64,000 nucleotides of DNA, from NCBI GenBank assembly GCA_024709425.1, contig JANJWS010000103.1:1-64000 (forward strand), in the 5' to 3' direction. Origin of the DNA: Thiobacillus sp. GTDB lineage: Bacteria > Pseudomonadota > Gammaproteobacteria > Burkholderiales > Thiobacillaceae. Position 1 is the stretch's first letter. The number at the start of each line of letters is the position of its first letter. The position numbers were made by a program, and so were the translations under genes. A model generated the notes under the pieces. That model searched no databases and was not told where the DNA came from. It saw only the letters and a program-made list of their open reading frames with translations. This document shows, piece after piece, positions 42,234 through 52,057 of the stretch.

Positions 42234-44189
42234 TCAGCCCGCGGGATCGTCGTTGCCCGCAGGCTCCGTCTCGCCCGCCGGTGGCGCGGCGCCGCGGCGC
42301 GGCGGGATGCTGCCGAGCCTGTCCTTCAGCAGCACCGACGGCTGGTTGAAGCGCTGCGCGTAATACATGGCGTTGCTCAGCACCTTCTTGACGTAATCGC
42401 GCGTCTCGGTGAACGGGATCGATTCTACGTACACCGCGCCCTCCATCGGTTGGCTGGCGCGCCAGCGCTGCGCGCGCCCGGGCCCGGCATTGTAAGCGGC
42501 CGTCGCCAGCACCGGCGAGCCGTCCAGGCTGTCGAGCACATGCCGCAGGTAATAGGTGCCGAAGCGGATGTTCGTCGCCGGGTCCTGCATCTCGCGCGGA
42601 TGAAAGCGGGAGATGCCGAGACGACGGGCGATCCAGCGCGCCGTGTCGGGCATGATCTGCATCAGACCGGATGCGCCGACGTTCGAACGCGCGACATTGA
42701 CGAACCGGCTCTCCTGACGCATCAGCCCGAACACCCACGCTTCATCGATCTGCTGCTCGCGCGCCGCCTGCTGCGCAAGTTCGCGGTACGGCGCCACGAA
42801 GCGCAACTCGAAATCGTGCAGGTCACGCGTACGTTCGGCGGTGTGGATCGCGCGGTCGAACCAGCCCAGCCGGCGTGCGACTTCTGCCGCAGCGAGCAGT
42901 TGGGCGTCGGAGAATTCCTGGATGCTCCAATTCCATTCCTGCGTCGCCTCGCTGCGCAGGCCCAGCTCGTACAGAGCCACCGCGCGCGCGATACCGGGAT
43001 GACGGGCCACGGCGTCGATGTCGGCACCGCCGGCCTTGATGTTGATCGCAGGTGCCTGCAGCAGCGGGCCCAGTTCTTCCTGGGCGAGCTGGCCGTAATA
43101 ATGGTGCTCGCGCGACAGTGCCGCAAAGACCTGGTTGGCGGGCACGGTCAGCCCCGCGGCCTTCAGTGCACGCGCATGCCAGTAGCGCCACACCGGCTGG
43201 GTGCGCGCCTCCCCCATACTGTCGACGGCACGACGCACGGCGACCCAGTCGCCCGCCCGCAATGCGCTGCGCGCCCACCACTCGCGCTGCGCATCGCTCA
43301 ACACGACCGCGCCTGCGCGCGCAAACAGTGCAGGCGCCACCGCCTCATGACGGCGCGCTGCCCAGGTGGCGACCAACCCCCACGCAAGCTGCTGCTCCGG
43401 CACCGTCAACTGCACCTCGCGCGCCTGCAGCGCCGCCGTGGCACGCGCGGTATCGCGCTTCGCGATCTGATTGATGGCATACAGGCCGATCTCGCGATTG
43501 CCGCGGCTGTCGAAGCGCGCGTCCGCGAGCCAGCGCGCGGGATCGCGCACCGCCTGGTCGAGTTGCGAATTCGCCGGCCGCAGAGCCTCGGGCAACCATG
43601 CTGCGACCGCTTTGGCCACCCCTGGATTGCCCGCTTCCAGCGCCAACCGGTAACGTCGCCAGACATCCTCGGGCTGCAGCAGTCCCTCGCCCCGCAGGTG
43701 GACAAACAAAGGTGTACACGCCGCCGGCCGGTCCCGCCCGGTGAACCAGAGGGCGATCGCCTCGCGCAACTGGCTGCGGTCACCGGCCGCCCACTCCGCA
43801 CGCCGCGCGTAACACTGATGCGCCACGTCGGGGCGGCGCAGGCGCGCAAATTCCGCGCGGTACGCCGGCCACAGCTCGCGCCGTCCCAGTTCCTTCAGCC
43901 ATTCCGCACGCAGCCGCTCGGCCATCCAGCTGCCCGGATGGGCCGCCAGAAAAGCGGCAATCCGGTCGTCGCTCGCCGCCGGCAGCGCCAGCAGCAATTG
44001 CCAGAATTCGACCTGCGGGGCAAGAACGTGGTCGGCGGGCACAGACTGCACCACGCGCGCAAGCTCCGCCGATTTGCGCGCGACGAACGCCTGCTGCGCC
44101 TGCCGCACCGCCTCGTCACCCGGCGCTGCGATGGCCGATGTCCCCGACAACGACCCAAGCAACAGGCAAGCAGCAATCCAACTCCTCAT
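42234..44189 (-). CDS. slt: soluble lytic murein transglycosylase
   Basis: C-terminal GLMRQESRFVNVARSNVGASGLMQIMPDTARWIAR and NIRFGTYYLRHVLDSLDGSPVLATAAYNAGPGRAQRW. Confidence 0.94.
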   Translation of the reverse strand: MRSWIAACLLLGSLSGTSAIAAPGDEAVRQAQQAFVARKSAELARVVQSVPADHVLAPQVEFWQLLLALPAASDDRIAAFLAAHPGSWMAERLRAEWLKELGRRELWPAYRAEFARLRRPDVAHQCYARRAEWAAGDRSQLREAIALWFTGRDRPAACTPLFVHLRGEGLLQPEDVWRRYRLALEAGNPGVAKAVAAWLPEALRPANSQLDQAVRDPARWLADARFDSRGNREIGLYAINQIAKRDTARATAALQAREVQLTVPEQQLAWGLVATWAARRHEAVAPALFARAGAVVLSDAQREWWARSALRAGDWVAVRRAVDSMGEARTQPVWRYWHARALKAAGLTVPANQVFAALSREHHYYGQLAQEELGPLLQAPAINIKAGGADIDAVARHPGIARAVALYELGLRSEATQEWNWSIQEFSDAQLLAAAEVARRLGWFDRAIHTAERTRDLHDFELRFVAPYRELAQQAAREQQIDEAWVFGLMRQESRFVNVARSNVGASGLMQIMPDTARWIARRLGISRFHPREMQDPATNIRFGTYYLRHVLDSLDGSPVLATAAYNAGPGRAQRWRASQPMEGAVYVESIPFTETRDYVKKVLSNAMYYAQRFNQPSVLLKDRLGSIPPRRGAAPPAGETEPAGNDDPAG

Positions 44190-44224
44190 GATGGCGAGGG
44201 TACCACGCGACGCCTTGCCGCTGC

Positions 44225-45742
44225 TCAGGCGAGGAAGAGCTTGTAGGCGGGGTTGCGCGATTCGTCCCAGTAGCGGTAGCCGAGGCCGTCGAGAAATTTC
44301 TGGAACGCGGGCTTTTCCTTTTCCGGTACCTGGATGCCGACCAGCACGCGCCCATAGTCGGCGCCGTGATTGCGGTAATGGAACAGGCTGATGTTCCAGC
44401 CACGGCTCATGCTCTGCAGGAACTGCATCAGCGCACCGGGGCGCTCGGGAAACTCGAAGCGGTAGAGCACCTCGTTGACCGCTGTCGGCGCGCGCCCACC
44501 GACCAAGTGGCGCACGTGCAGCTTGGCCATCTCGTTGTCGGTGAGGTCGACCGCCTCCAGCCCGTGACGGTGCAGCAGCTCGACGACACGCGTGCTTTCG
44601 CCCGCCCCCGGCACCGACAGGCCGACGAACACCCGCGCCTCCTTCGGATCGGAAAAGCGGTAGTTGAATTCGGTGATGTTGCGCGTGCCGAGCAGGCTGC
44701 AGAAATGCTTGAAGCTTCCCGGTGTTTCGGGAATGGTGACCGCGAGCACCGCCTCGCGCTTTTCGCCCAGCTCGGCCCGTTCGGCGATGTGACGCAGGCG
44801 GTCGAAGTTCATGTTGGCACCGGACGCCACCGCGACCAGCGTCTTCCCTTTCAGCCGGTCGCCGGCGACGGCCGCCTTGAGACCCGCCACCGACAGCGCA
44901 CCGGCCGGTTCGAGAATCGAACGCGTGTCCTCGAACACGTCCTTGATCGCGGCGCAGATGGCGTCGTTGTTGACGCGGATCACTTCGTCCACATACAGCT
45001 GCGCGAGGCGGAACGTCTCCTTGCCGACCTTCTTCACCGCGACACCGTCGGCGAAGATGCCGACGCGCGGCAGCGTCACGCGTTCGCCGCGGCACAGCGA
45101 GCGCGCCATGGCGTCGGCATCCTCCGGCTCGACGCCGATGACCTTGATTTCCGGCCGCAGCCGCTTGATGTAGGCGGCCATCCCCGCGATGAGTCCGCCC
45201 CCGCCAACAGGAATGTAGACGGAATGGATCGGCCCCGGATGCTGGCGCAGCAACTCCATCGCCACCGTCCCCTGGCCGGCGATGACGTCGGGATCATCGT
45301 AGGGATGGACGAACGTCGCTTTCGCCTCCTTTGCCAGCTCCGTCGCATGCGCGCAGGCTTCATCGTAGTTGTCGCCGTGCAGGATCACCTGCGCGCCACG
45401 CGCAGCGACGGCATCGACCTTGATCTTCGGCGTGGTCGCGGGCATCACGATGGTTGCGGTGACACCGAGCTTCTGCGCGGCGAGCGCGACCCCCTGTGCA
45501 TGGTTGCCGGCCGAAGCGGCCACCACCCCGCGCGCCAGCTGCGCCGGTTTCAGCAGCGCCATGCGGTTGTAGGCACCGCGGCACTTAAAGGAAAACACCG
45601 GCTGCAGGTCCTCGCGCTTCAACAGCACCCGGTTGTCGAGCCGCCGCGACAGGTTGTGCGCGACATCGAGCGGCGACTCCACGGCAACGTCGTAGACGCG
45701 CGAGGTGAGAATGCGTTCGAGGTAATCGTCGGGTCGGCTCAT
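44225..45742 (-). CDS. ilvA: threonine deaminase, biosynthetic
   Basis: LKREDLQPVFSFKCRGAYNRM, ASAGNHAQGVALAAQ, two C-terminal ACT-like domains. Confidence 0.96.
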   Translation of the reverse strand: MSRPDDYLERILTSRVYDVAVESPLDVAHNLSRRLDNRVLLKREDLQPVFSFKCRGAYNRMALLKPAQLARGVVAASAGNHAQGVALAAQKLGVTATIVMPATTPKIKVDAVAARGAQVILHGDNYDEACAHATELAKEAKATFVHPYDDPDVIAGQGTVAMELLRQHPGPIHSVYIPVGGGGLIAGMAAYIKRLRPEIKVIGVEPEDADAMARSLCRGERVTLPRVGIFADGVAVKKVGKETFRLAQLYVDEVIRVNNDAICAAIKDVFEDTRSILEPAGALSVAGLKAAVAGDRLKGKTLVAVASGANMNFDRLRHIAERAELGEKREAVLAVTIPETPGSFKHFCSLLGTRNITEFNYRFSDPKEARVFVGLSVPGAGESTRVVELLHRHGLEAVDLTDNEMAKLHVRHLVGGRAPTAVNEVLYRFEFPERPGALMQFLQSMSRGWNISLFHYRNHGADYGRVLVGIQVPEKEKPAFQKFLDGLGYRYWDESRNPAYKLFLA

Positions 45743-45811
45743 GGCGAGGTTTGAAAAAAGAGGGCGATACGGCTATCTTAGCCGGCTGCAACCAAAATCG
45801 ACGAAGAGATC

Positions 45812-46474
45812 ATGACCCAGGACGAAATGAAGCAAGCCGTGGCACGTGCCGCGGTGGATTATGCCAAGGGCGGCATCATCGGGGTAGGCACCGGCTCGAC
45901 CGCCAATTATTTCATCGACGCGCTGGCCGAGGTGAAGGGCCGCATCGACGGCGCGGTGGCGAGTTCCGAAGCCACCGCCGCACGGCTGAAAAGCCACGGC
46001 ATCCCGGTGTTCGACCTCAACAGCGTGGGCGACCTGGAAGTCTACGTCGACGGCGCCGACGAAATCACCGAGCATTTCGCCATGATCAAGGGTGGCGGTG
46101 GCGCACTGACGCGCGAGAAAATCGTCGCCGCATGCAGCAAGCAGTTCGTCTGCATCGCCGACGGCAGCAAGCTGGTCGGCGTGCTGGGCAAGTTCCCGCT
46201 GCCGGTCGAGGTGATCCCCATGGCGCGCGCCTATGTCGCGCGCGAGCTGGTGAAGCTCGGCGGGCAGCCTCGCCTGCGCGAGGGCTTCACCACCGACAAC
46301 GGCAACGTCATCCTCGACGTGCACGGCATGTCCATCGTCGATCCGGTGTCGCTGGAAACCGCCATCAACCAGATCGTCGGCGTGGTGACCAATGGCCTGT
46401 TCGCGCGCCGCGGCGCCGATGTACTGTTGCTTGGCACGGAATCCGGGGTCAGGACGTACAAGAAAACGTCCTGA
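45812..46474 (+). CDS. rpiA: ribose-5-phosphate isomerase A
   Basis: [44 protein letters not shown]. Confidence 0.96.
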   Translation: MTQDEMKQAVARAAVDYAKGGIIGVGTGSTANYFIDALAEVKGRIDGAVASSEATAARLKSHGIPVFDLNSVGDLEVYVDGADEITEHFAMIKGGGGALTREKIVAACSKQFVCIADGSKLVGVLGKFPLPVEVIPMARAYVARELVKLGGQPRLREGFTTDNGNVILDVHGMSIVDPVSLETAINQIVGVVTNGLFARRGADVLLLGTESGVRTYKKTS

Positions 46475-46576
46475 CGGAAAGGCACTATCCGCGAAGCGCT
46501 ACAAAGCATTTCCCGGCACGCAACGCTTCCCGGTTTTTCCTTCGCGCGTCGTCGCGTCCTTCGCGGATAGAAAAGC

Positions 46577-46765
46577 CTACTGCCGGGGTTCGTCTTCGGG
46601 CTGCTGTTCCTGCGCAGGCACGCGGTATTTCTCGTCCGCCCACTGCCCCAGGTCGATCAGTTTGCAGCGCTCGCTGCAGAAGGGCTTCCAGCGGCTCTCT
46701 GCCGTCCACGGCACGGCCATGCCACAGATCGGACAACTGACGACGGGCGGCGCAGCGGGTTTCAC
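46577..46765 (-). CDS. yacG: DNA gyrase inhibitor YacG
   Basis: CPICG...[25 protein letters not shown] start at 46765. Confidence 0.88.
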   Translation of the reverse strand: MKPAAPPVVSCPICGMAVPWTAESRWKPFCSERCKLIDLGQWADEKYRVPAQEQQPEDEPRQ

Positions 46766-47577
46766 AGGGTGCAGAACGTCAACTCGAAATCGATCGATTG
46801 CTCGGTGCAGGTGCGCGTCTGCCCGGGTGCCGCCTGGACGAAGCGGATGTTGAGCGCGTACTTGTTGGCGGAGATTTCCGGCACACACGGCAGGTCGTCG
46901 GCCAGCGCCACCCGGATCAGCAGCGGGTTGCGCGACTCGAGCATGCGCTGGTAGCTGCCGTTCACCGCGTGCTGTATCTCGGGCTGCCCACTGTCCCGCA
47001 GCAGACCGAGCACGATGCCGACTGCCGCGCGAATCGGACCGAACGGCCGCAACCAGTCCAGCAGCTGCTGCCCGCGCTCGCCGGCGGGGCGATGCAGCCA
47101 GTGATGGTAGGCGGGCAGATCGAATTCGCACATGCCGCCGGGAATCGTAGCGCGCTGCTTGATCGCCATGAGCCAATCATCGTCACGCAGGTGCTGGCCG
47201 ACCTTGCCCGGCAACCGGTGGATGCCCTGGTGCGCCGAATCGATCGCCGTCAGCACCTGCTCCAGCGTGTTCGCCTCGACATGGGGATTGCCACGCAGAG
47301 CCGTCAGAACGGCCTTCTGCCGGTCGAGTTCCTGCAACAAATCTGATTTGAGATCAGCCCGCGCGGCAACTTCCGCGATTTCGAACAGCGTCAGCAGCGC
47401 GGCATGGTGTGCAGGCGGCGCGGCCGATCCGGCAAAGGCATCGAACCGGTCGAACAGATCTTCCAGCCGCAGCAGGGTGCGGATGCGTTCGCTCAGAGGA
47501 TATTCGTAATGGATCACGCCGTGCTGCGCTGGCTGCAAGGGATCAGGCGATTGTCGCCGATCCGGACCGAAAATCAA
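46762..47577 (-). CDS. zapD: cell division protein ZapD
   Basis: [25 protein letters not shown]...[15 protein letters not shown]; yacG-zapD-coaE order. Confidence 0.93.
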   Translation of the reverse strand: MIFGPDRRQSPDPLQPAQHGVIHYEYPLSERIRTLLRLEDLFDRFDAFAGSAAPPAHHAALLTLFEIAEVAARADLKSDLLQELDRQKAVLTALRGNPHVEANTLEQVLTAIDSAHQGIHRLPGKVGQHLRDDDWLMAIKQRATIPGGMCEFDLPAYHHWLHRPAGERGQQLLDWLRPFGPIRAAVGIVLGLLRDSGQPEIQHAVNGSYQRMLESRNPLLIRVALADDLPCVPEISANKYALNIRFVQAAPGQTRTCTEQSIDFELTFCTL

Positions 47578-48182
47578 GAGACTGTGGCGGAAAGTTCGAG
47601 ATACCTGCGGTGCAGGGCCGCCACCTGCGCGGGCAGCACCTCGGGTGAAGCAGCGTTGTCGATCACATCGTCCGCCAACCCGAGACGCTCGGCACGGCTC
47701 GCCTGCGCCGCCAGGATCGCCACAGCCTCGTCACGCGCAAGGCCGTTGCGTGCCATCACCCGCTCGATCTGCACGTGCTCGGGGCAATCGACAACCAGCA
47801 CACGATCCAGCAGATCGCCATACGCGCCCCCCGTCTCCGCGAGCAGCGGAATCACCACCAGCGCATATGGGCCCTTCACACGCCCGAGTGCGGCTTCGGT
47901 TTCGCGTCGGATGCCCGGATGCAGGATGGCTTCGAGTCGGCGCCTTGCCACCGCATCGTTGAACACCCGCCGGCGCAGCGCGGCACGGTCGAGTGTCCCG
48001 TCGGCCTGCATGACGGACTCCCCGAAGCTGGCACGGATGGCGTCGAGTGCCGGCTGGCCCGGACGGGTCAAATCCCGCGCGATGACATCGGTGTCGATCA
48101 CCGGTATGCCTTGCCTGGCGAACAATCCGGCCACGGTGGACTTCCCGGAACCGATACCACCAGTAAGCCCCACCACGAACAT
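47574..48182 (-). CDS. coaE: dephospho-CoA kinase
   Basis: [34 protein letters not shown]. Confidence 0.96.
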   Translation of the reverse strand: MFVVGLTGGIGSGKSTVAGLFARQGIPVIDTDVIARDLTRPGQPALDAIRASFGESVMQADGTLDRAALRRRVFNDAVARRRLEAILHPGIRRETEAALGRVKGPYALVVIPLLAETGGAYGDLLDRVLVVDCPEHVQIERVMARNGLARDEAVAILAAQASRAERLGLADDVIDNAASPEVLPAQVAALHRRYLELSATVS

Positions 48183-49033
48183 CAGAACTGGGCGAGGTAG
48201 GCCTGGGTCAGATCCGCGCCGAAGAACAGTGCGACCAGACCACCTCCTGCAAGATAGGGCCCGAAGGGAATCGGCACGCGGCGGTCATGTTTGACCAGCA
48301 CGATCATCGCCACGCCGATGGCGGCCCCGACCACTGACGACAACAGGATCGTGACGGGCAACAGCTGCCACCCCAGCCAGGCCCCAAGGGCGGCAAGCAG
48401 CTTGAAATCGCCAAAGCCCATGCCCTCCTTGCCGGTGGCGAGCTTGAACAGCCAGTACACCGACCACAGGACCAGATAGCCCGCCATCGCACCGATCACC
48501 GCGTCCGGCAGGCTGGCGAAGTGGCCGTGCAGATTGAACAGCAGGCCCAGCCACAGGAGCGGCAGGGTGATCGAATCCGGCAGCAGGGTGGTATCGAGAT
48601 CGATGAAGGCAAGTGCCACCAGTGCCCACACCAGCAGGAGGGCGCCGACGATCTGCATGCTCATCCCCCACTTCCAGGCGACCGCCGCCGAAAGCAAGGC
48701 CGTCAGCAGTTCCACCAGCGGGTAGCGGGCACTGATCCGCGCGCCGCAGTCCGCGCAGCGTCCACGCAGCCACAGCCAGGACAGCAATGGGATATTTTCC
48801 AGCGCAGTGATCGCGTGCCCGCAGTGCGGACATGCCGAACGAGGCGTCCAAAGGTTGTAACGCGGCGCACCCGGCATCGCTTCGCCACGCAGTTCGGCGC
48901 ACTGCATCTGCCAGTCGACCTCCATCATCTTCGGCAAGCGATGGATGACGACATTGAGGAAGCTGCCGATCAGGAGACCGAACACGAAGACCAGCCCCAC
49001 AAAGAGGGCTGGTTCGACTTGCAGCAGCGCCAT
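48182..49033 (-). CDS. pilD: type IV prepilin peptidase
   Basis: SFLNVVIHRLPKMM, paired CPHCGHA/CADCGA cysteines, FIDLDTTLLPDSITLP, GMGFGDFKLLAALGAWLGW. Confidence 0.95.
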   Translation of the reverse strand: MALLQVEPALFVGLVFVFGLLIGSFLNVVIHRLPKMMEVDWQMQCAELRGEAMPGAPRYNLWTPRSACPHCGHAITALENIPLLSWLWLRGRCADCGARISARYPLVELLTALLSAAVAWKWGMSMQIVGALLLVWALVALAFIDLDTTLLPDSITLPLLWLGLLFNLHGHFASLPDAVIGAMAGYLVLWSVYWLFKLATGKEGMGFGDFKLLAALGAWLGWQLLPVTILLSSVVGAAIGVAMIVLVKHDRRVPIPFGPYLAGGGLVALFFGADLTQAYLAQF

Positions 49034-50256
49034 CAGACAGCTTGGCCCATCTTGAAGATCGGCAGATACATGGCAATCACCATGCCACCGATCAGCGTGC
49101 CCAGTACCACCATGATGATCGGTTCCATCAGACTGGACAGGGCCTCAACCGCATCGTCCACCTCTGCCTCGTAGAAGTCCGCCACCTTGCCGAGCATGGA
49201 ATCGAGCGAGCCCGACTCCTCGCCGATGGAGGCCATCTGCAGCACCATGTTGGGAAACAGACCCGAGTTCTGCATCGCCGCCGTCAGCGCGGTGCCGGTG
49301 GATACCTCGCCACGGATCTTGCTGGTCGCTTCCACGAACACCTGGTTGCCCGACGCGCCACCCACTGAATCGAGTGCCTCGACGAGCGGCACACCGGCGG
49401 CGAACATGGTCGAAAGGGTGCGTGTCCAGCGCGCAATAGTCGCCTTTTCGATCACGGGACCGAAGATCGGCAGCTTCAGCATGACCCGGTCCATGACCAT
49501 CTGCACCTTGCGCGAACGCCTCCAGGCTTGCAAGAATGCATAGATGCCGCCACCAATCATGCCGAAGATCGCCCACCACCATTGGACGAAGAAATCGGAA
49601 ATCGCCATCACCACCAATGTCGGCCCCGGCAGGTCGGCGCCAAAGCTGGTGAAGAGCTCCTTGAACGCCGGGATGACGAAAATCATGATGATCGCGGTGA
49701 TGATGAAGGCCACCACGATAATGGACACTGGATAGAACAGCGCCGACTTGATCTTGCTCTTGATGGCGAGGATTTTTTCCTTGTACACCGCCAGGCGCTC
49801 CAGCACGCCTTCGAGGATACCGGCCGCCTCACCCGCGCCAACAAGGTTGCAGAACAGGGTATCGAAGTACAGCGGATGGCGCCCGAAGGCCTGGGTGAGG
49901 CTGCTGCCCTTCTCGATGTCGGCCTTGATCTCCAGCAGCAGGCGCTGCATCGACGGGTTGGAATGGCCGCGCGCGACGATTTCGAAGGACTGTAGCAGCG
50001 GCACGCCGGCCTTCATCATGGTGGCAAGCTGGCGGGTGAACAGGGTGACGTCCTTGTCGGTGATGCGCTTGCTCCCGCCACCGAAGAGGCTGCTCTGCTT
50101 CTTCACCTTGGTGACGGTGATGCCCTGCTTGCGCAGCTGGGCGTTGACCACGGCCTCGCCGCCCGCGGACATCTGGCCCTTCACCTTCTTGCCACGCTTG
50201 TCCATGCCTTCCCAGAGGAAGGTCGCCTCCTTGACTGCCTTTGCCGCTGTAGCCAT
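49033..50256 (-). CDS. pilC: type IV pilus inner-membrane assembly protein PilC
   Basis: FTRQLATMMKAGVPLLQSFEIVARG, LSTMFAAGVPLVEALDSV. Confidence 0.95.
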   Translation of the reverse strand: MATAAKAVKEATFLWEGMDKRGKKVKGQMSAGGEAVVNAQLRKQGITVTKVKKQSSLFGGGSKRITDKDVTLFTRQLATMMKAGVPLLQSFEIVARGHSNPSMQRLLLEIKADIEKGSSLTQAFGRHPLYFDTLFCNLVGAGEAAGILEGVLERLAVYKEKILAIKSKIKSALFYPVSIIVVAFIITAIIMIFVIPAFKELFTSFGADLPGPTLVVMAISDFFVQWWWAIFGMIGGGIYAFLQAWRRSRKVQMVMDRVMLKLPIFGPVIEKATIARWTRTLSTMFAAGVPLVEALDSVGGASGNQVFVEATSKIRGEVSTGTALTAAMQNSGLFPNMVLQMASIGEESGSLDSMLGKVADFYEAEVDDAVEALSSLMEPIIMVVLGTLIGGMVIAMYLPIFKMGQAV

Positions 50257-50268
50257 ACGGGTTTTCCC

Positions 50269-51981
50269 TTACATGTTGGTGACGGCCTCGACCTCTTCCA
50301 GCGAGGTGAGACCGGCTTTTACCTTGAGCAGGCCCGCCTGCCGGAGGTCCAGCACGCCCTCCCGCCTGGCCTGGTCGGCAATATCGGCCTCGTTGCCGCC
50401 CTTGAGGATGATGCGCGTCATGGCATCGGTGATCGGCATCACCTGGTAGATACCGACCCGCCCCTTGTAGCCCGTGCCGTTGCATATTTCACAACCCACA
50501 GCCTTGTAGGGCTGCCACGTACCGTCCAGCTGGTCCGCAGTAAAACCGGCCGCCAGCAGCGCTTCTTCCGGGATGTCGGCGGGCTGTTTGCAGGAACACA
50601 GGCGCCGCCCGAGACGCTGCGCGGTGATGAGAATGACCGAAGAGGCGACGTTGAATGGGGCGACGCCCATGTTCAGCAGTCGGGTAAGTGTTCCCGGCGC
50701 ATCGTTGGTATGCAGCGTCGACATCACCATGTGACCGGTCTGCGCTGCCTTGATCGCGATGTCGGCCGTTTCGAGATCGCGAATTTCGCCAACCATGATG
50801 ACATCCGGATCCTGCCGCAGGAAGGATCTCAGTGCGGCCGAAAAGGTGAGGCCCGCCTTGTCGTTGACGTTGACCTGGTTGATCCCGGGCAGCTGGATTT
50901 CTGCCGGATCTTCCGCGGTCGAGATGTTGACGTCGGGCTTATTGAGGATGTTGAGGCAGGTGTAGAGCGAAACCGTCTTGCCGGAGCCGGTCGGGCCGGT
51001 CACCAGCACCATGCCATAGGGGCGCTGCACGGCACTCAGCAGCAACTCCTTTTGCCACGCTTCGTAACCCAGCGCCTCGATGCCCAATTGGGCACTGGTA
51101 GGGTCCAGGATACGCATGACGATCTTTTCACCGTACAGCGTCGGCAACGTGCTGACCCGAAAATCAATGGCGCGGCTCTTCGACAGCACAAGCTTCATGC
51201 GGCCGTCCTGCGGCACCCGCTTTTCCGAAATATCCAGACGCGACAGCACCTTGATGCGCGACGCCACCTTGTCCTTGATCGCCATTGGCGGCTGGGCCAC
51301 CTCGAACAGGATGCCGTCACGGCGGTATCGAATGCGGTAGTATTTCTCGTAGGGTTCGAAGTGGATGTCGGACGCCCCCTGGTTGATGGCGTCAAGCATG
51401 ATCTTCTGCAGATAGCGCACCACCGGGGCGTCATCGATATCGATGCCACCCGCGTCCGGCTGGGAGTCCGCGGCCTCCTCGTCGCTGAAGTCGAGGTTGA
51501 GGTCCTCGGCGTTCATCACGGCCATCGTGTTGTCCGCCGCCTCGACCAACCGGTCGATCAGCTTGCCGAGCTTGTCGTCCTCGACCACCACCGGCTCCAC
51601 CGCTTGGCCAGTCTGGAACTTGACTTCATCCAGCGCCTGCAGATGGGTCGGGTCGGAGGTTGCTACATAAAGCTTGCTGCCGCGCTGGTAGAGCGCGATG
51701 ACCCGCCGCTTCTGCACGAACTTCGCATCGAGCAGACCCTGTGGCAGACTCTCCGGGTCCATCGCCCCGAGATCCAGATAGGGAAAGCCGAAGGACCCGG
51801 CGGCGAATTCGGCGATTTGGTCCGCCTTGAAACGCCGCCCCTTGAGGAGTTCGGTCACGAACGAATCGCCCGCCTGAGAAGCGCGTTTCCACACGCCCTC
51901 CGCGTCTTCCTCGGAAAGCCAACCCCGGTTGACCATGGCGCGCGCCAGGCCGGTTAGATTGATATTCGTCACTGCAGCCAT
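50269..51981 (-). CDS. pilB: type IV pilus assembly ATPase PilB
   Basis: VTGPTGSGKTVSLYTCL, DPDVIMVGEIRDLETADIAIKAAQTGHMVMSTLHTNDA. Confidence 0.95.
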   Translation of the reverse strand: MAAVTNINLTGLARAMVNRGWLSEEDAEGVWKRASQAGDSFVTELLKGRRFKADQIAEFAAGSFGFPYLDLGAMDPESLPQGLLDAKFVQKRRVIALYQRGSKLYVATSDPTHLQALDEVKFQTGQAVEPVVVEDDKLGKLIDRLVEAADNTMAVMNAEDLNLDFSDEEAADSQPDAGGIDIDDAPVVRYLQKIMLDAINQGASDIHFEPYEKYYRIRYRRDGILFEVAQPPMAIKDKVASRIKVLSRLDISEKRVPQDGRMKLVLSKSRAIDFRVSTLPTLYGEKIVMRILDPTSAQLGIEALGYEAWQKELLLSAVQRPYGMVLVTGPTGSGKTVSLYTCLNILNKPDVNISTAEDPAEIQLPGINQVNVNDKAGLTFSAALRSFLRQDPDVIMVGEIRDLETADIAIKAAQTGHMVMSTLHTNDAPGTLTRLLNMGVAPFNVASSVILITAQRLGRRLCSCKQPADIPEEALLAAGFTADQLDGTWQPYKAVGCEICNGTGYKGRVGIYQVMPITDAMTRIILKGGNEADIADQARREGVLDLRQAGLLKVKAGLTSLEEVEAVTNM

Positions 51982-52057
51982 GTTGATCCAACCCTGTTCT
52001 GCTTTGGATGCCCCCCGTTCGGGACGGGGATCAGAGCCCTTAACGGCGATATTTCGA

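Noticed and set aside
52013-52029. CCCCGT-TCGGG-ACGGGG hairpin upstream of pilB
   Set aside because: Short GC hairpin without T-tract or clear regulatory context; such structures are expected at this base composition.
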